The notes beneath the pieces are model-generated. The model was not told the origin of the DNA. It was given only the letters and a program-made list of their open reading frames with translations, and did no database searches. Made by a program: the position numbers and the translations under genes. DNA of 64,000 nt from JARRNE01 sp963824085 (lineage in GTDB: Bacteria > Pseudomonadota > Gammaproteobacteria > Chromatiales > Chromatiaceae), in assembly GCA_963824085.1 (NCBI GenBank), contig CAWGNT010000009.1, positions 1 through 64,000 on the forward strand. Reading direction: 5' to 3'. Every line of letters begins with the position of its first letter. The first letter of the stretch is position 1. This document shows positions 47,000 to 57,835 of this stretch, one piece after another.

Positions 47000-48005
47000 C
47001 GCCAACACGCCACTCGCGCCTTCGTTTGCGGCGCTGGTCCAGCAGTTTTTCACCGACTATCTGCTCGCCCAGCGTGCCATGAGCCCCAACACGGTTGGGT
47101 CCTATCGGGATGCGATGCTGCTGTTTCTGGACTTCGCGCACGAACGCCTGGGCAAGATGCCGACTGAACTGCGCCTGGCGGATCTCGAGCCAGACTTGAT
47201 CCTCGCATTCCTCCAGGATCTGGAACGGCGGCGCAACAACTCGGTGCGAAGCCGCAATCTGCGCCTGACCGCTCTGCGGGCGTTCCTGAAGTTCGCCGGG
47301 CGGCACGATGTCGCCTCGCTGTTGAGCGTTGAACGGGCGCTCGCCGTGCCGATGAAGCGTTTCGAGCGTCCCATGTTGGGGTTTCTATCGCGCGAGGAGA
47401 TGCTCGCGGTCATTGGCCAGCCGGGCGCGAGCTGGACGTCACAGCGCGATCACCTGTTGCTGACGATGCTCTACAACACGGGGGCGCGCGTCTCGGAAAT
47501 CGTCGCCGTAAGGGTCGCCGATGTCGTACTGGATGCGTCTGCCTGTGTGCATCTGCACGGCAAAGGCCGAAAGCAACGCGCGATACCCTTATGGAAATCC
47601 ACGGTCCAGGAAGTCCGCGGTTGGCTGCGATGCAATCCGGCGCTCGTGGCGGATGCGCCGTTGCTACCCAACCGCGACGGCCGCGCAATGACCCGCCAAA
47701 ACGTCAACCAACGATTCGATATCGCCGTGACCCGTGCCGCCCAAACGCATCCCTCCCTCGCGAGACGGCATGTCTCGCCGCATACCGTCCGTCACTCAAC
47801 GGCCATGCATATGCTGCAATCCGGCGTGGCCTTCAGCGTCATTGCGCTTTGGCTGGGCCACGAGAGCGCAACAACGACACATCGATACGTGGAAGCAGAT
47901 CTGACGATGAAGGAACAGGCGCTTGCGCGACTCGAGGAACCGCACCCAACGAGCCCCCGCTATCGCCCGCCGGACACGCTGCGCGCATTTCTTGAAGCCC
48001 TGTGA
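46992..48005 (+). CDS. ritC: RIT tyrosine recombinase, third gene
   Basis: 337 residues. The N-terminal core-binding domain (FFTDYLLAQRAMSPNTVGSY) is followed by GARVSEIVAVRVADV, HTVRHSTAMHML and LGHESATTTHRYVE, a complete R-H-R-H-Y set. It ends 68 bases before the right terminal repeat of the element. Confidence 0.85.
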   Translation: MSDANTPLAPSFAALVQQFFTDYLLAQRAMSPNTVGSYRDAMLLFLDFAHERLGKMPTELRLADLEPDLILAFLQDLERRRNNSVRSRNLRLTALRAFLKFAGRHDVASLLSVERALAVPMKRFERPMLGFLSREEMLAVIGQPGASWTSQRDHLLLTMLYNTGARVSEIVAVRVADVVLDASACVHLHGKGRKQRAIPLWKSTVQEVRGWLRCNPALVADAPLLPNRDGRAMTRQNVNQRFDIAVTRAAQTHPSLARRHVSPHTVRHSTAMHMLQSGVAFSVIALWLGHESATTTHRYVEADLTMKEQALARLEEPHPTSPRYRPPDTLRAFLEAL

Positions 48006-48095
48006 CTATGTAAAGCAGCCACTGGCTCCGACGCCCGGCACCGAAGGAGCCAGCAGGCAAACTTTACATAGTTGGCAACTTTACATAGGGGTCGT

Positions 48096-48473
48096 GTCCA
48101 GACGTTGCCAGCTGCCTAGATCGGGCTTGAGCGTCGGGAATTCTTGCGGCACAAATGGCGTGGTACTGTAGACGTGCCCCTTGGGTAGGAAGGGTGCGAG
48201 ACGGCGATCTTTCGAGGCGGCGTCATCCCTGGCGCCTGTTTGGAGCTCTGGGAGTCGCAGTCCGGCGGTATGTTCCAAGGTGCTGGAAAGCTTGTGCTTG
48301 CGTGGACAGCTCAGGACACCTCTCGACTTCTCGCGCATCGGAGTGACGCGACAACCGCCCGACCTTTCTCGATACCCCTGCCTCCCTGCCGGGAGTCTTG
48401 TTTGTGACGGGGAAACGGAATCGACAAGCACGCCAACAACGGCCGGATTGGCAGGAGCAATAAGCCCATCCAA
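48096..48473 (-). other. Unidentified open frame cut by the RIT element
   Basis: About 126 codons read towards the RIT end. The part nearest the element (FLPKGHVYSTTPFVPQEFPT, LKPDLGSWQRLDT) looks like real protein and stops at the RIT border. The start (SQTRLPAGRQGYRER) lies over a short GC-rich repeat, so the true beginning is doubtful. I do not recognise the family. The 48474-48720 stretch shows no gene. Confidence 0.3.
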
Positions 48474-48720
48474 TCAGCTCGTTAGCGAGTTATAAAGACG
48501 ATTCGTTCATGTCGTGGTGACACGTATACCCAACGTGCATGGCTCTTTCCCTCTGCGGTCTGAGGGGCTCGGCTGCGGGCGACAGGGGTGCCGGCAGCAT
48601 GGGGGCCGCCGTCACGACTGCAGGGACGTATGCCCGGCGACGGCTGGCGCCCGCGCCCCCGCCGTTGGAAAGCCGAAACAGCAAATGCGACCGGTATACC
48701 TATTGCGTGACGACAACCGC

Positions 48721-51700
48721 TCAGTCGGTCACGGGCGCGAACAGCAGCTCCAAATCCTCGGCACTCAAGGACCCGGCGGCCGCCCCGCCGCCCGCGAGCA
48801 TGGCGTCCGCAAGGGCCTGCTTGCGCGCCTGCAGCTCGGCCACCTTCTGCTCCACCGTCCCCTCGGTAAGGAGCTTGTAGACGAACACGGGCTTGTCCTG
48901 GCCGATGCGGTGTGCGCGGTCCGTGGCCTGACGCTCCGCCGCCGGATTCCACCAGGGGTCGTAGTGAATCACCGTATCTGCAGCCGTCAGGTTGAGTCCG
49001 CTGCCACCCGCCTTGAGACTGATCAGGAACAGGGGCACCTCCCCGGCCTGAAAGAGGTCCACCGGCATTGAACGGTTGCGGGTGCGGCCCGTGAGCTTGA
49101 CGAAGCCTTCGTCCTCATGCAGACCCAGGCGCTTCAGCTCCGCCTCGATGAGCTCGAGCATGCTTGTGAATTGGGAGAACAGCAGGATACGCCTCCCCTC
49201 CTCCAGCAGCTCGGGCAGCAGGGTCATGAGGAGATCCAGCTTGGCCGAGCGCTTGACCTTGCGGGCGCTCTCCAGGCTGACCAGCCGAGGGTCGCAGCAG
49301 ACCTGACGGAGCTTCAGGAGGGCGTCCAGAATGATGATGCCGCTACGCGCCAGACCCTTGCTCTCCACCTCCGCACGCACCCGCTCGTGAAGTGCAAGGC
49401 GCAGGGTCTCGTACAGGTCCCTTTGATCTCCTTCCAGCGGGACCTGGCGCAGGATCTCCGTCTTGGGCGGAAGCTCCGCTGCGACCTCCTCCTTCGTGCG
49501 GCGCAGCAGGAAGGGGGCCACCCGTCGGCGCAGCTGCTCCTGGCGCGCGTCGTCACCGAAGCGCTCGATGGGGGTTCGGAACAGCCGCCTGAAGCGGCGC
49601 TCGTCTCCCAGCATTCCGGGAATCAGAAAATCGAGGAGCGACCAGAGCTCCCCGAGGTGGTTCTCGAGCGGCGTGCCGGTGAGACACAGACGATGGCGGG
49701 CGCTCAGTGCGCGCACGGCTTCCGCGGCCTTGCTGCGGGGATTCTTCACTGCCTGCGCCTCGTCCAGGATGAGCACATGGAGGTCGACGGCAGACAGCGC
49801 CTCTAGGTCGCGCGGCAATAACGGGTAAGTGGTCAAGACCAGGTCGTGGTCGGCGATAGTGCCGAAATGCCGGCGACGATCCGGGCCGTGCAGCACGAGC
49901 ACCCGGAGCGCAGGGGCGAAACGCTCCGCCTCGCGCCGCCAGTTGAACATCAGGCTGGTCGGCGCGACCACGAGACTCGGCCGGTCGGCGCGCCCGCTCT
50001 CCTTTTCCAGCAGCAAGTGGGCGAGGGCCTGCACCGTCTTGCCAAGACCCATGTCGTCCGCGAGGACGCCGCCCAGCTCGTATTCGCGCAGAAACTGCAG
50101 CCAGGCCAGACCCTGCCCTTGATAGGGCCTGAGCTCGACGGCGAGGCCGCTCGGGGGCGGAACAGGATGCACTCCATCGAAAGCTCTAAGGCGACGGCCC
50201 CACGCGCGAGCCGCCTCGCCTCCCGACCAGGCCAGCTCCGGGGCCGCCGCTTCCACCTCGGCCAGCTGGGCGGCCTGTGTGCGCGCCAAGCGCAGGCTCC
50301 CGTTGCGCCCGAGCGCCTGCGGATCGTACAGCTCAATCAGGGTTGTGAGGATAGGGCGCAGGCGCCGAAGCGGCATCAGACAGATGCGGCCGTCCGCCAA
50401 GCGCACGGGGAGTGTGGTCTCCTCATCCATCCGGGTCAGCGCCTGGGGCGAGAGATCGGCGCTGAATCGCTGAATGAGATCCACCAGGACGGGCAACAGA
50501 TCCGTACGCTCGCCATCGACGTCCACGCCCAATCCCAGCTCCAGCCAATGGCCGCCGTCGCGCTCCACGACTTCCATGCGCCATTCGTCCAGCTGGGCGA
50601 CGCGGAAACGGAAATCCGCATCGATCTCGATGCGCCACCCCTCGGCTTCCAGCCTTTGCACCTGAGTCTCCATGAATCGGAGCCACGCGGCATCCTCGCC
50701 GGGCATCTCGAACCGCAGTCCAGCGCCGTCCTTCTGTGTTGCGGTGCGCCTGAGACCGAGCGCCTCGAGGGCCTCGATCGCCGCCAGCTCGGCCCCCGCG
50801 TCGCGCTCGCGCTCCACCAGAACGCCGTTCTCGACGCCGCGTGCGACCGGAGTCCGATCGCTCGGATCGACCAGGGTGCCGGCATAGTCGAAAGAGAGGC
50901 TCGCGCTGTCGAGCCAATTGGGCTCGGGACTCCAATATCTGTAGTGAACCTCCTCGGCCTGGTTCTGGCTGCTCAAGCGCAGACGGGGGACCGGCTGCTC
51001 GGCAGCCACTCGCCGACGTTCTGGGACTGGCGGCATGGGCAGACGGAGTCCGCGCAGCCGCGCCCGCGCGGTCTCCTCCAGCGCCTCGGCGGTGTCCGGC
51101 CCGATGCGGGGTGCTGCCGCGAGCAGTGCGGCCGCCTGCGCCTCGAGGCCCGTATCCAGCGGTCCGCAGTCACCGGACTCCGGGTCCAGATACCAAGGGG
51201 GCGCCACCGGGAGCAGCTCCAGGCGGGGGCGGTCCACTTCGAGCACAACGTGCAGCCGGGCATCGTCCGCCAGCTGCCACGCAAGCCTTCCCGCCAACGG
51301 CCCGCTCCAGCGCAGGGCGGGGCCGTCCGTGTCCCGCCAATAACCGCAGCCCGTGCGCACGATGAGATGCAAGATGTCCGCACCGAAAACGTCATCGAGC
51401 ACCGCGCCCCTGGACGTCGATGTGGCGTCGTGGCTCGAGTGCACGAGCGCCAGGATGCGTCGGTCTTCCGGTGTAATGAAGCGCGCCTGAGAGCGGCCGA
51501 GGACGTCGAAATCTTGCGGCTTGCCCCATCCGCCGCTCGCGAGCCGCCGAGCCTTTACTGCCCGAACCAGGGTGCGCTGAAGGCCGAAGCGCTCTTCGCG
51601 ACTGACCAGGTAGAGAACCCGGTAAGGCTCCTCGCGGCTGCAAGCCTCAGCCAGGCGTTCCGCACGGGCGAGCCAGCTCCGCACTTCCAGCGGCAGCTCC

Positions 51701-52017
51701 TTTGCCAGCGGTTCCGCGATAGCCCCCTGCCGCGGCTCCAGCGCAAGCAGGATGGCCACCACGTGCTTACAGTTGTATCCCACGGGGCAGGAGCACTGCC
51801 CCACGACAAACGGTGCACCGTCCTTTTCTTTTCCGAGGCGCACGACGCACTGATAGACGCGCGCCCCGGACCCGCGTACCCGCCCGACCGCGAAGTTCTG
51901 GCCCGCATTGAAATCGGCGCTCAAAACTCTCCCGTCCTCAAAATAGCGCCGCCCTCGCTCCAGGAACTCGGGAGGAAAGTCATCGCTCAGCTCGGCGTGG
52001 TTGAAGGAGAGGGGCAT
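48721..52017 (-). CDS. SNF2-family helicase with N-terminal SWIM zinc finger
   Basis: 1098 residues. The N-terminal region has a SWIM finger (VGQCSCPVGYNCKHVVAILL, C-x-C...C-x-H). The C-terminal 500 residues are a complete SNF2 ATPase: ADDMGLGKTVQAL (Walker A), VVAPTSLMFNW, LILDEAQAVKNPRSK (DEAQ box), LTGTPLENHL, ILLFSQFTSMLELIEAEL, and DPWWNPAAERQATDRAHRIGQ (motif VI). Bacterial proteins of this build translocate on double-stranded DNA and are thought to remodel protein-DNA complexes or free stalled RNA polymerase. The reverse strand shows a 783-codon shadow frame. It stands alone, about 160 bases from mtnA. Confidence 0.9.
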   Translation of the reverse strand: MPLSFNHAELSDDFPPEFLERGRRYFEDGRVLSADFNAGQNFAVGRVRGSGARVYQCVVRLGKEKDGAPFVVGQCSCPVGYNCKHVVAILLALEPRQGAIAEPLAKELPLEVRSWLARAERLAEACSREEPYRVLYLVSREERFGLQRTLVRAVKARRLASGGWGKPQDFDVLGRSQARFITPEDRRILALVHSSHDATSTSRGAVLDDVFGADILHLIVRTGCGYWRDTDGPALRWSGPLAGRLAWQLADDARLHVVLEVDRPRLELLPVAPPWYLDPESGDCGPLDTGLEAQAAALLAAAPRIGPDTAEALEETARARLRGLRLPMPPVPERRRVAAEQPVPRLRLSSQNQAEEVHYRYWSPEPNWLDSASLSFDYAGTLVDPSDRTPVARGVENGVLVERERDAGAELAAIEALEALGLRRTATQKDGAGLRFEMPGEDAAWLRFMETQVQRLEAEGWRIEIDADFRFRVAQLDEWRMEVVERDGGHWLELGLGVDVDGERTDLLPVLVDLIQRFSADLSPQALTRMDEETTLPVRLADGRICLMPLRRLRPILTTLIELYDPQALGRNGSLRLARTQAAQLAEVEAAAPELAWSGGEAARAWGRRLRAFDGVHPVPPPSGLAVELRPYQGQGLAWLQFLREYELGGVLADDMGLGKTVQALAHLLLEKESGRADRPSLVVAPTSLMFNWRREAERFAPALRVLVLHGPDRRRHFGTIADHDLVLTTYPLLPRDLEALSAVDLHVLILDEAQAVKNPRSKAAEAVRALSARHRLCLTGTPLENHLGELWSLLDFLIPGMLGDERRFRRLFRTPIERFGDDARQEQLRRRVAPFLLRRTKEEVAAELPPKTEILRQVPLEGDQRDLYETLRLALHERVRAEVESKGLARSGIIILDALLKLRQVCCDPRLVSLESARKVKRSAKLDLLMTLLPELLEEGRRILLFSQFTSMLELIEAELKRLGLHEDEGFVKLTGRTRNRSMPVDLFQAGEVPLFLISLKAGGSGLNLTAADTVIHYDPWWNPAAERQATDRAHRIGQDKPVFVYKLLTEGTVEQKVAELQARKQALADAMLAGGGAAAGSLSAEDLELLFAPVTD

Positions 52018-52177
52018 GGATGTGAAGGGCTAGGCTACGAAAAAGTCTTCCAAGGTACCGCAGACGGGACGATGCGTCGCATCGTCAGAGACGCAACGAC
52101 CGTGCACACCGGCCGCGCCAAACGTTGCACGCAGCGCACTAGGGTCGGAGCGATTCGAAGTCGGCGAGTCCTGTTGC

Positions 52178-53242
<1,065 letters not shown>

Positions 53243-53315
53243 CGCGGCTTCCTTATGGCAGATTCGCGGCTATTGTGGCAAACAGCGGCCACCTGACAAG
53301 GGAGAATCGATCCCC

Positions 53316-54632
53316 ATGCACGCGGATCTCCTCATCCACGCCCAGTGGATCATCCCCGTCGATGAGCAAGAGCACGTCCTCGAGGAGCACAGCCTCGCGG
53401 TCGGCGGGGGGCGCATCCAGGGCATCCTCCCGACCGCGGAGGCACGCACCGCGTTCCAGGCGGAGCGGGAGCTCGACCTTCCCGGCCACGCCCTCATCCC
53501 CGGACTCATCAACGCCCACACCCACTCACCGATGACCCTGCTGCGGGGTCTGGCCGACGACCTGCCCCTGATGATCTGGCTAAACCAGCACATCTGGCCG
53601 GCGGAGAAACGCTGGGTCGATCCCGAGTTCGTGCTCGCCGGCACACGGCTGGCCGCCCTCGAGATGCTGCGCAGCGGGACCATCTGCTTCAACGATATGT
53701 ACTTCTATCCGGAGGTCACCGCCCGGGCGGCAGCGGAAGCGGGCATGCGCGCCGTTGTCGGCATGATCGTCGTGGACTTTCCGACCGGCTACGCGGAATC
53801 GGCGGACGAATACCTGCACAAGGGGCTGGCCGTGCATGAGCGCTACCGCGACCATGCCCTCATCCGCACCGCCTTTGCGCCCCACTCCCCCTATGCCGTG
53901 GCCGACACCCCGTTGGAACGGGTACGCACGCTTGCCGACGAGCTCGAGGTGCCGGTGCACATTCATCTCCATGAGACCCACGACGAGATCGTCCAGTCCC
54001 TGCGGGAGCACGGGGAGCGCCCCATCTCCCGCCTGGAGCGCCTCGGACTGCTCGGCCCGAGCCTGGTCGCGGTGCACATGACCCAGCTCGAGGAAGTGGA
54101 GATCGAGGCGGTGGCGCGCGCAGGGGCGCACGTGGTGCACTGCCCCCAGTCGAACCTCAAGCTCGCGAGCGGTTTCTGCCCAGTCGCACGGCTCCTGGAG
54201 GCGGGGGTCGAGGTCGCCCTCGGCACGGACGGCGCAGCGAGCAACAACGACCTCGACCTCCTCGGCGAGATGCAGACCGCGGCCTTGCTCGCCAAAGGCG
54301 TTGCCGAATCGGCATCCGCCCTCCCCGCCTATCAGGCACTGAGAATGGCCACCCTTCACGGCGCAAAGGCATTTGGGATTGAGGGCGAGACGGGCTCGCT
54401 AGAACCCGGCAAGTCGGCGGACATGGTGGCGGTGGACCTCGGCGCTCCCGAAACCCAGCCGGTCTACCGCCCCGTTTCCCACCTCGTCTACGCGGCCGAC
54501 CGGAGCCAGGTGAGGCACGTCTGGGTGGCCGGGCGCCAGCTCATCCGCGACGGCCAGCCCACAACCCTGGAGCCGGCGACGATTCTGGAAGACGCCAGAC
54601 AGTGGGCGGCACGGATTGCCGCCACGGACTGA
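53316..54632 (+). CDS. mtaD: 5-methylthioadenosine/S-adenosylhomocysteine deaminase
   Basis: 438 residues of the amidohydrolase fold. Metal ligands: H68 and H70 (NAHTHSP), H217 (VHIHLHETHDE), and D305 (LGTDGAASNN); the LRGLADDLPLMIWLNQHIWP segment is typical of the MTA/SAH deaminase (TRZ/ATZ) group. It deaminates methylthioadenosine and S-adenosylhomocysteine to inosyl products. Starting at the ATG 53316 (AGGGAGAATCG upstream) gives the family N-terminus; the frame is open further upstream but overlaps mtnA. Together with mtnA it forms a salvage module. Confidence 0.85.
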   Translation: MHADLLIHAQWIIPVDEQEHVLEEHSLAVGGGRIQGILPTAEARTAFQAERELDLPGHALIPGLINAHTHSPMTLLRGLADDLPLMIWLNQHIWPAEKRWVDPEFVLAGTRLAALEMLRSGTICFNDMYFYPEVTARAAAEAGMRAVVGMIVVDFPTGYAESADEYLHKGLAVHERYRDHALIRTAFAPHSPYAVADTPLERVRTLADELEVPVHIHLHETHDEIVQSLREHGERPISRLERLGLLGPSLVAVHMTQLEEVEIEAVARAGAHVVHCPQSNLKLASGFCPVARLLEAGVEVALGTDGAASNNDLDLLGEMQTAALLAKGVAESASALPAYQALRMATLHGAKAFGIEGETGSLEPGKSADMVAVDLGAPETQPVYRPVSHLVYAADRSQVRHVWVAGRQLIRDGQPTTLEPATILEDARQWAARIAATD

Positions 54633-54834
54633 GGGTGAGCGTCGGGGATTACCATAGCGCTCGGTCTGATGGGCAAGCTCCGCTTTGCCCATCCCACGGG
54701 CTGGCGAGGGACGCGGCGCCAAAACCGGGGCTCATACGCCTTCGCCATCGCGTCCTGTGGGGTGCACTGTGTGCACCGCCCAGCGCCCGACGCTCGATCG
54801 GCATTGAATTCGAATTCGGTGCGCACAGCGCACC
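54633..54834. repeat. Intergenic region with palindromic repeats
   Basis: No gene is seen. Three palindromes are stacked: GATGGGCAAGC / GCTTTGCCCATC (54668-54693), GGTGCACTGTGTGCACC (about 54762-54778), and GGTGCGCACAGCGCACC (about 54818-54834). They lie between convergent genes, where they may end transcripts from both sides, and resemble the REP-like stems at 7969. Confidence 0.5.
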
Positions 54835-56421
54835 CTAAAAACCGTCCGCCGTCTGCTGTCCGCCGTCATCCAATACGACGCCTCGCTCCAGCTCGCCGTG
54901 GCGGCGCAGCTCGCGCTTGAGGATCTTGCCGGTGGCGTTCTTCGGCAGGGCTTCGCGCAGCAGGATGCGTCGGGGGATCTCGTGGCGGCCCAGGTTCTCC
55001 CTGCACCAGTCCTTCAGCTCACCGGTGTCGGGGGCCGGGCCGGGCTTGGGGACGACGAAGGCGACAGGGATCTCGCCATGGAGCGGATGCGGCTCGCCAA
55101 CTACTGCCGCCTCCGCGACCGAAGGGTGGCGATAGAGGACCTCTTCAATCATCCGGGGGTAAACATTCATTCCGTTGGTGATGATGAGATCCTTGATCCG
55201 ATCCACCAGAAAGAAGTAGCCATCGCCGTCCCGGTACCCCAGATCCCCAGTGCGGAACCAGTCACCGAAGAAGGTGGCCCGCGTCTCCTCCGGGAGCCGC
55301 CAGTACCCCTTCATGACGTTCGGGCCGCGGACACACACCTCGCCATGCTCACCGTCGGGGAGCGACCTCCCGTCGGGTGCTGCGATCCGCATCTCCACGC
55401 GCGGGATGGGGAGGCCCACGGAGCCAGGCTTGCGGGCACCGACCAGCGGGTTGACGGCGGTCACCGGGGAGCACTCGGTCGGGCCGTCGCCCTCCAGAAC
55501 CGGCACGGCGAAGCGCTCCTCGAACGCGGCCATCACTGCCTGCGGCATGGCGGCCCCGCCGGAGACACAAAAGCGGATCGAGCGCCACCGGGCGACGGCG
55601 TCGTCGTCGAGGCGCAGCAGCAGGCTGTACATGCTGGGGACGCCGAGGAAGATGGTCGCCTCATGGGCACCGATGGCCGCGGTCACCAGCCGCGGCTCGA
55701 ACCGCTCGACCGGAACCAAGGCCAGCCCGTGGAGCAGCGGCGTCAGCAAGCCGACGGTGGCGGCAAAGGCGTGGAACATGGGCAGCACCACCAGGATGCG
55801 GTCCCGACCAGGGACCAGGCCCAGTGCCTCGGCGATGCTGGCCACATTGGCCGCGAGATTGCGGTGGCTCAGCATGGCGCCCTTGGGACGCCCGGTGGTA
55901 CCGGAGGTGTAAAGGATCGCGGCGAGGTGCTCGGCGGGATCGATCGACAGCAAAGGGACCGTGCCGCTCGACTCCGCGAGATCCTCCAACGCCGGTTCAG
56001 CCCCCGCCGCTGTGCCCCCAATGCGAACTGCGAGCCTTAGGCTCGGCAGCTCCGCCCTCACCCTCGCCGTTGCCTCTGCCAGGCCGAAATGGAAAAGGAT
56101 GCCTGTTGCCCCCGCATCCGCCAGGATGAAGATGATCTCCTGCGGGTTGAGCATCAGATTGATGGGGACGACCGTAGCCCCCGCCTTCAGGATGCCCAGG
56201 TAGGCGAGCACGAACTCGGGACAGTTCGGGCAATACAGCCCGACGCGGTCGCCGCGGCCGATGCCGTTCTCGGCAAGACCGGCCGCGACACCGTCCGACG
56301 CCCGGTCCAAGGCGGCGAAGGTCCAGCTCCGGCTGCGCGCAAAGACAGCGGTCTCGCCGCGGCGTGCCCTTGCCACCCGGCGAAAGGCGGCGGGGATGTC
56401 CTGAAGCCCTTCCCCGGACAC
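54835..56421 (-). CDS. Acyl-CoA synthetase (AMP-binding)
   Basis: 528 residues of the ANL superfamily: A3/P-loop YTSGTTGRPKGAMLSHRN, the A5 motif reads EGDGPTECSPV (usually YGxTE), A7 WFRTGDLGYRDGDGYFFLVD, A8 RIKDLIITNGMNVYP and the final catalytic lysine in LPKNATGKILKREL. It activates a carboxylic acid with ATP and joins it to CoA; the length and motifs suit a medium- or long-chain fatty acid. It starts 21 bases after hemN and is probably the last gene of that operon. Confidence 0.8.
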   Translation of the reverse strand: MSGEGLQDIPAAFRRVARARRGETAVFARSRSWTFAALDRASDGVAAGLAENGIGRGDRVGLYCPNCPEFVLAYLGILKAGATVVPINLMLNPQEIIFILADAGATGILFHFGLAEATARVRAELPSLRLAVRIGGTAAGAEPALEDLAESSGTVPLLSIDPAEHLAAILYTSGTTGRPKGAMLSHRNLAANVASIAEALGLVPGRDRILVVLPMFHAFAATVGLLTPLLHGLALVPVERFEPRLVTAAIGAHEATIFLGVPSMYSLLLRLDDDAVARWRSIRFCVSGGAAMPQAVMAAFEERFAVPVLEGDGPTECSPVTAVNPLVGARKPGSVGLPIPRVEMRIAAPDGRSLPDGEHGEVCVRGPNVMKGYWRLPEETRATFFGDWFRTGDLGYRDGDGYFFLVDRIKDLIITNGMNVYPRMIEEVLYRHPSVAEAAVVGEPHPLHGEIPVAFVVPKPGPAPDTGELKDWCRENLGRHEIPRRILLREALPKNATGKILKRELRRHGELERGVVLDDGGQQTADGF

Positions 56422-56442
56422 CGTTCGATGCGCCTTTCGCGC

Positions 56443-57828
56443 CTAGATCACCTTGGAGAAGCCCACCGGCCCTTGCTTGGCCGCCAGATAGGCGTCGAAC
56501 GTCATGCAGATGTTGCGAATAAGGAGTCTTCCCTTCGGGAGCACCCGGAGGCCCTTCGCGTCCACCTCGATGAGGCCGTCGGCCTGCATCGGCTCCAAAG
56601 CCCGCAGGGCATCACGAAAGTAGTCCCCGAAGTCGATTTCCCAGGCATGCTCGACGGTGGCGAAATCTAGAACGAAGTGGCAGATCAGCCGCGTGATGAC
56701 GTCACGGCGGATCTCGTCGTCCCGGCTGAGCTCGATACCGCGGAAGATCGCCAAGCGGCCCGCGTCCAAGTCCGCGTAATACTCGTCCAGGCTGCGCCGG
56801 TTTTGCGCATAGGTGTTGGCGACCTTTCCAATGGAGGTGACGCCGAGGCCGACGAGGTCGCAGTCTGCATGGGTGGAATAGCCCTGGAAGTTGCGGTACA
56901 GGCTCCCTTCCTGCTGGGCCACCGCGAGCTCGTCGTCCGGTCGGGCGAAGTGGTCCATCCCGATGTAGACGTAACCGGCGGCCGTCAGACGATCGATGGT
57001 GGCCTGCAGGATGTCGAGCTTCACCTGGGGCTGGGGCAGCTCTTCGGCGTTGATGCGGCGCTGCGGCATGAAGCGCGTCGGCAGATGCGCGTAGTTGAAA
57101 ACCGAGAGGCGATCCGGAGCGAATGCGATGATGCGATCGACGGTACGCGAGAAGCTCTCCACCGTCTGGAACGGCAGGCCGTAGATAAGGTCGACGCTGA
57201 TGGAGCGAAATCCCTCGCCGCGCGCGGCCTCCAAGACCGCGAGAGTCTCCGCCTCGCTCTGGATGCGGTTCACCGCGCGCTGTACCCGCGCGTCGAAGTC
57301 CTGCACGCCGAGGCTCATGCGGTTGAAGCCCAACTTCCGCAGGAGCGCAACCGTTTCCGCATCGGCCTCCCGCGGGTCGATCTCGATGGAGTATTCACCC
57401 ACGTCGTCGTCCGCGAGAGCGAACCAGTGCCGGGTGGTCTCCATGAGCTCGGTCATCTGCTCCCGGCTGATGAAGGTCGGGGTGCCGCCGCCCCAGTGCA
57501 GTTGCTCGACGCGCCGCCCGCGGTCGAACAGACCGCTCTGCATCTCAAGCTCCCGGTAGACGCGCTCCAGATAGGGCTTGGCAAGGCTTCGATCCTTGGT
57601 CGCCACCTTGTTGCAGGCGCAGTAGAAGCAGACCGTGTCGCAGAACGGAAGGTGAAAATAGAGCGAGAGCGGGCGCCCGCTTGCGTTGCTGCGGGCGCAG
57701 GCATCACGGTATGCCGCCTCACCGAAGCCCTCGTGAAACTCGACGGCGGTCGGATAGGAGGTGTAGCGCGGCCCGCTCTGGTCGTAACGGCGAATGAGCG
57801 CGAGATCGAAGTCGATGCTCTGGTCCAT
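56443..57828 (-). CDS. hemN: Oxygen-independent coproporphyrinogen III oxidase
   Basis: 461 residues from the ATG at 57828; the frame stays open upstream, but this start gives the family length (about 457) and lies seven bases after the stop of the previous gene. Radical SAM cysteines C63, C67, C70 (CDTVCFYCACNK) with the HemN-specific extra cysteine C72, HWGGGTPTF, and SVDLIYGLPFQT. It decarboxylates coproporphyrinogen III to protoporphyrinogen IX in haem synthesis without oxygen. It implies anaerobic or microaerobic growth. Confidence 0.9.
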   Translation of the reverse strand: MDQSIDFDLALIRRYDQSGPRYTSYPTAVEFHEGFGEAAYRDACARSNASGRPLSLYFHLPFCDTVCFYCACNKVATKDRSLAKPYLERVYRELEMQSGLFDRGRRVEQLHWGGGTPTFISREQMTELMETTRHWFALADDDVGEYSIEIDPREADAETVALLRKLGFNRMSLGVQDFDARVQRAVNRIQSEAETLAVLEAARGEGFRSISVDLIYGLPFQTVESFSRTVDRIIAFAPDRLSVFNYAHLPTRFMPQRRINAEELPQPQVKLDILQATIDRLTAAGYVYIGMDHFARPDDELAVAQQEGSLYRNFQGYSTHADCDLVGLGVTSIGKVANTYAQNRRSLDEYYADLDAGRLAIFRGIELSRDDEIRRDVITRLICHFVLDFATVEHAWEIDFGDYFRDALRALEPMQADGLIEVDAKGLRVLPKGRLLIRNICMTFDAYLAAKQGPVGFSKVI

Positions 57829-57835
57829 GGGCTGC

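Larger units (their letters stand above)
44626..48095 (+). mobile_element. Recombinase-in-Trio (RIT) element
   Basis: Three overlapping tyrosine recombinase genes lie between perfect 23-base inverted ends (44626-44648 and 48073-48095, starting ACGACCCCTATGTAAAGT). The decamer CTATGTAAAG occurs three times at each end with mirror layout: direct at 44633 and 44650 (17 apart) and inverted at 44726; on the right inverted at 48079 and 48062 (17 apart) and direct at 48006. This suits recombinase binding sites. Length 3470 bases; all three genes are intact. Confidence 0.85.
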
